DNA of 64,000 nt, from the NCBI RefSeq assembly GCF_030238365.1, contig NZ_JASSOT010000078.1:117165-181164 (forward strand). Direction: 5' to 3'. How positions within the stretch are numbered: position 1 is the first letter of the stretch; every line of letters begins with the position of its first letter. Below, piece by piece: positions 61,883 to 64,000 of this stretch. The translations under genes were made by a program, and so were the position numbers. The notes under the pieces are model-generated. The model made no database searches and was not told the DNA's origin. It saw only the letters and a list, made by a program, of their open reading frames with translations. Origin of the DNA: Lelliottia wanjuensis (GTDB taxonomy: Bacteria > Pseudomonadota > Gammaproteobacteria > Enterobacterales > Enterobacteriaceae).

Positions 61883-63727
61883 ATGAGAAGAGTTCTGACA
61901 ACGCTGATGATTTTGCTGGTGGTGCTGGTTGCTGGCCTTTCAGCGTTGGTTCTGCTGGTTAACCCTAATGATTTCCGCGCCTACATGGTGCGGCAGGTCG
62001 AAGTGCGAAGCGGGTATGAACTGAAGCTGGATGGACCCCTGCGCTGGCACGTCTGGCCGCAGCTCAGCATTCTTTCCGGTCGGATGTCGTTGACCGCGCC
62101 GGGCGCGACGGCTCCGGTGGTCGCCGCCGACAACATGCGCCTCGACGTGGCCTTGATGCCGCTGCTGTCGCATCAGCTCCAGGTGCGACAGGTGATGCTC
62201 AAAGGCGCGGTGATTCAGCTGACGCCGCAAACCGAAGCCGTCCGCAAGCCGGATGCGCCCGTGGCGCCGCGCGCCAACTCCCTTCCTGATGTGCCGGAAG
62301 ACGCTGGCTGGTCGTTTGATATCGCCAGTCTGAAAGTCGCGGACAGCGTGCTGGTATTCCAGCATGAGGACGACGATCAGGTCACCGTGCGCAACATCAA
62401 TCTGAAGATGGAGCAGGACGAAAACCATCTGGCGACGGTCGATTTCTCAGGCCGCATCAACCGCAATCAGCGCGATTTGACCTTGTCGCTGAATGGCAAT
62501 GTCAATGCGTCTGACTACCCGCATCAGCTCACCGCTGATATTCAACAGCTCAACTGGCAGTTCTCCGGCGCCGATCTCCCGACTCAGGGGATCACCGGGC
62601 AGGGCACGCTTCAGGCCCTGTGGCATGAAGAGCAAAAGCAGCTGGAGCTGAACAATCTCAACCTGCAGGCCAATGACAGTACCCTGAAAGGGCGCGCCAG
62701 CGTCATTTTGAGCGAACAGCCGAAGTGGGTGTTTGATCTGCAGTTCGACAAGCTCAATCTGGAAAATCTGCTGCCGCAGCCGGTCACGGCAAAAGAGGGC
62801 GATGCGTCCCAGCCGTCCGCGCCGCCGAAGCAGACGCGACCGGTTATCGCGACCAGCGCCGATGCGCCAGACTACAACGGGCTGCGCAGCTTTACTGCCG
62901 ATGTTCTGCTGAAAGCCAATACGGTGCGCTGGCGGGGAATTGATTTCACTAACGTCAGCAGCCAGATGCTCAACCACAACGGCCTGCTGGTGATTTCCGA
63001 CCTGAGCGGCCAGATGGGCGCGGGGCATATTTCTCTGCCGGGCATGCTGGATGTGCGAAAGGATATGGCGAAAGCCGAGTTCCAGCCGCGTCTTGAGAAC
63101 ATCGAGATCGGCACCATCCTGAAAGCCTTCAATTACCCGATTGCCCTGACCGGCAACCTGACCATGGCGGGCGATTTCTCCGGCGATAAGATTGATGCCG
63201 ACGCATTCCGTCGCAGCTGGCAGGGTCAGGCGCACGTCGACCTGGCCAACAGCCGCATGGAAGGCCTCAACTTCCAGCAGTTGGTGCAGCAGGCCGTGGA
63301 GCGAAGCAGCAATATCAAAGCGAAAGAGAGCTACGACAGCGCGACGCGCCTCGACAGCTTCACGACCGATATGACGCTGGATAACGGTCAGCTCACGCTG
63401 GACGATATGCAGGGGCAATCCTCGATGCTTGCCATCTCAGGCAAAGGGACGATGGATCTGGTGCAGGAGACGACCGATACGCGCTTCAACGTCCGCGTCG
63501 TGTCGGGCTGGGAAGGGGAAGGTCCGCTGGTTGATCTTCTGAAAGAGACCGCGATTCCGCTGAACGTCTATGGTAAATGGCAGGAGCTGAACTATAGCCT
63601 GCAGGTTGACCAGATTCTGCGTAAGCATTTGCAGGATGAGGCGAAACGCCGGTTGAATGAGTGGGCGGATAAGAATAAGGATTCGCAGAATAGTAAGGAT
63701 GTGAAGAAGCTGTTGGATAAGCTTTGA
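61883..63727 (+). CDS. asmA: AsmA, AsmA-family envelope protein
   Basis: 614-aa protein anchored by one N-terminal span (LTTLMILLVVLVAGLSALVLLVN) with a long beta-rich periplasmic part, and a conserved AsmA C-terminal domain (LANSRMEGLNFQQLVQQAVE...). Members of this family are bridge-like lipid-transfer proteins between the membranes; asmA mutations affect outer-membrane biogenesis and suppress ompF assembly defects. It starts 23 nt after dcd, with dcd-asmA likely one transcript. The C-terminus is Lys/Asp-rich. Confidence 0.95.
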   Translation: MRRVLTTLMILLVVLVAGLSALVLLVNPNDFRAYMVRQVEVRSGYELKLDGPLRWHVWPQLSILSGRMSLTAPGATAPVVAADNMRLDVALMPLLSHQLQVRQVMLKGAVIQLTPQTEAVRKPDAPVAPRANSLPDVPEDAGWSFDIASLKVADSVLVFQHEDDDQVTVRNINLKMEQDENHLATVDFSGRINRNQRDLTLSLNGNVNASDYPHQLTADIQQLNWQFSGADLPTQGITGQGTLQALWHEEQKQLELNNLNLQANDSTLKGRASVILSEQPKWVFDLQFDKLNLENLLPQPVTAKEGDASQPSAPPKQTRPVIATSADAPDYNGLRSFTADVLLKANTVRWRGIDFTNVSSQMLNHNGLLVISDLSGQMGAGHISLPGMLDVRKDMAKAEFQPRLENIEIGTILKAFNYPIALTGNLTMAGDFSGDKIDADAFRRSWQGQAHVDLANSRMEGLNFQQLVQQAVERSSNIKAKESYDSATRLDSFTTDMTLDNGQLTLDDMQGQSSMLAISGKGTMDLVQETTDTRFNVRVVSGWEGEGPLVDLLKETAIPLNVYGKWQELNYSLQVDQILRKHLQDEAKRRLNEWADKNKDSQNSKDVKKLLDKL

Positions 63728-63806
63728 TTTGATATTTTGAGCATCTGAGGTTGTTCCGTTCACCTTATGTTCAGCAGAATATAATGGCGTCTTAACCTGT
63801 GAACGT

Positions 63807-63834
63807 GACAAGGGGGCTGCGCGGCCCCCTTGTC
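63807..63834. terminator. Perfect 11-bp inverted repeat downstream of asmA
   Basis: GACAAGGGGGC and GCCCCCTTGTC around TGCGCG. No T-run on the plus strand. It overlaps the stop codon of the minus-strand frame entering from the right edge. It may terminate asmA and that frame, or be the border of a repeat element. Confidence 0.6.
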
Positions 63835-64000
63835 AATCCCCGCGCCCCGCCATGAAATCGGTGCTTCGCACTACGCTCACCTCCCGGCCATCTGCCTGCG
63901 GTCGGCTCGACTCGTGATTACTCGTCCCATCCATGGGACTCGCCCCTACGGGGCCAGCGCAAGCGCTGTTCAAAATTGCTCCCGGCAATTTTGTCCTGTC
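63833..64000 (-). other. Open frame entering from the right edge (partial, unidentified)
   Basis: Minus-strand frame of 55 codons open at the window edge, ending ...SPMDGTSNHESSRPQADGRE-VSVVRSTDFMAGRGD and TGA. The composition is G+C rich and it is full of short inverted repeats (for example GGGACGAG / CTCGTCCC-like and AAAATTGC / GCAATTTT). This looks more like a structured dispersed repeat that happens to be open than a normal protein end. I have an unverified impression of having seen this tail in other enterobacterial genomes. Confidence 0.3.

Noticed and set aside
1..64000. CRISPR array, tRNA or rRNA genes, insertion-sequence transposases, integrases
   Set aside because: No regularly spaced repeats, no tRNA-like cloverleaf noticed beside the T6SS fragment, and no transposase or integrase motifs in any frame I read.

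Overview
This is chromosome of a member of the Enterobacteriaceae, closest in gene order and protein sequence to the Enterobacter/Lelliottia/Leclercia/Citrobacter group. The backbone follows the E. coli K-12 46-47 min order btsSR-yehS-metG-mrp-rcnB ... thiM-thiD-yegW-yegVUT-fbaB ... yegS-cyaR-yegQ-yegP ... baeRS-mdtDCBA-yegD-alkA-yegE-udk-dcd-asmA. Most of these proteins can be aligned from memory to K-12 homologues at nearly full length. REP/BIME-type repeats (GCCGGGTGGCGGC...TACCCGGCC) sit in several intergenic gaps, as expected for this family.

Layout. 1-5.8 kb: btsS tail, btsR, yehS, metG, mrp, a GNAT acetyltransferase and rcnB. 5.8-21.8 kb is a block with no K-12 counterpart at this place. 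It holds two tandem copies of a gfcE-etp-etk (Wza-Wzb-Wzc type) polysaccharide export/tyrosine kinase set, a dat-ddc 1,3-diaminopropane operon, a small membrane protein plus lipoprotein, a short YadA-type trimeric autotransporter with a collagen-like segment, and an AT-rich type VI secretion (T6SS) fragment. 21.8-28.8 kb: a TPP riboswitch with thiMD, the regulator gene yegW, yegTUV and fbaB. 29-35.5 kb: a CRP-site-linked operon of an enolase-superfamily enzyme and a complete Dpp-type ABC importer. 35.6-38.6 kb: yegS, the sRNA CyaR, yegQ and yegP. 38.9-43.3 kb: a SinH-type inverse autotransporter with two associated secreted proteins. 43.3-54.3 kb: baeRS and the mdtABCD efflux operon with a BaeR-box-like site. 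54.5-63.7 kb: yegD, alkA (with an Ada box), yegE/dgcE, udk, dcd and asmA. The right edge carries a perfect 11-bp hairpin and the tail of an unidentified reading frame.

The most unusual region is 19.5-21.9 kb. The first 50 nt of the thiM TPP riboswitch are present a second time (19501-19549), in the same orientation, 2.34 kb upstream of the intact riboswitch (21837-21915). The DNA between the two copies encodes an HExxH protein of the Vgr-associated kind, a periplasmic lipoprotein resembling T6SS immunity lipoproteins, and Hcp, in a tightly coupled operon. On either side of the operon are short coding tails, possibly of VgrG and of a SUKH/SMI1-like immunity protein. I read this as a piece of a larger T6SS locus captured at the thiM leader, with the riboswitch 5' half duplicated at the junction. 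Other notable points are the 4-kb tandem etk duplication with mosaic divergence, and domain sharing among the three SinH-cluster proteins, two of which carry an EF-hand-like calcium loop.

All gene names come from recognising sequence by eye; no database search was run. Start codons were moved from the longest possible ones where homologue length or a Shine-Dalgarno sequence argued for it.
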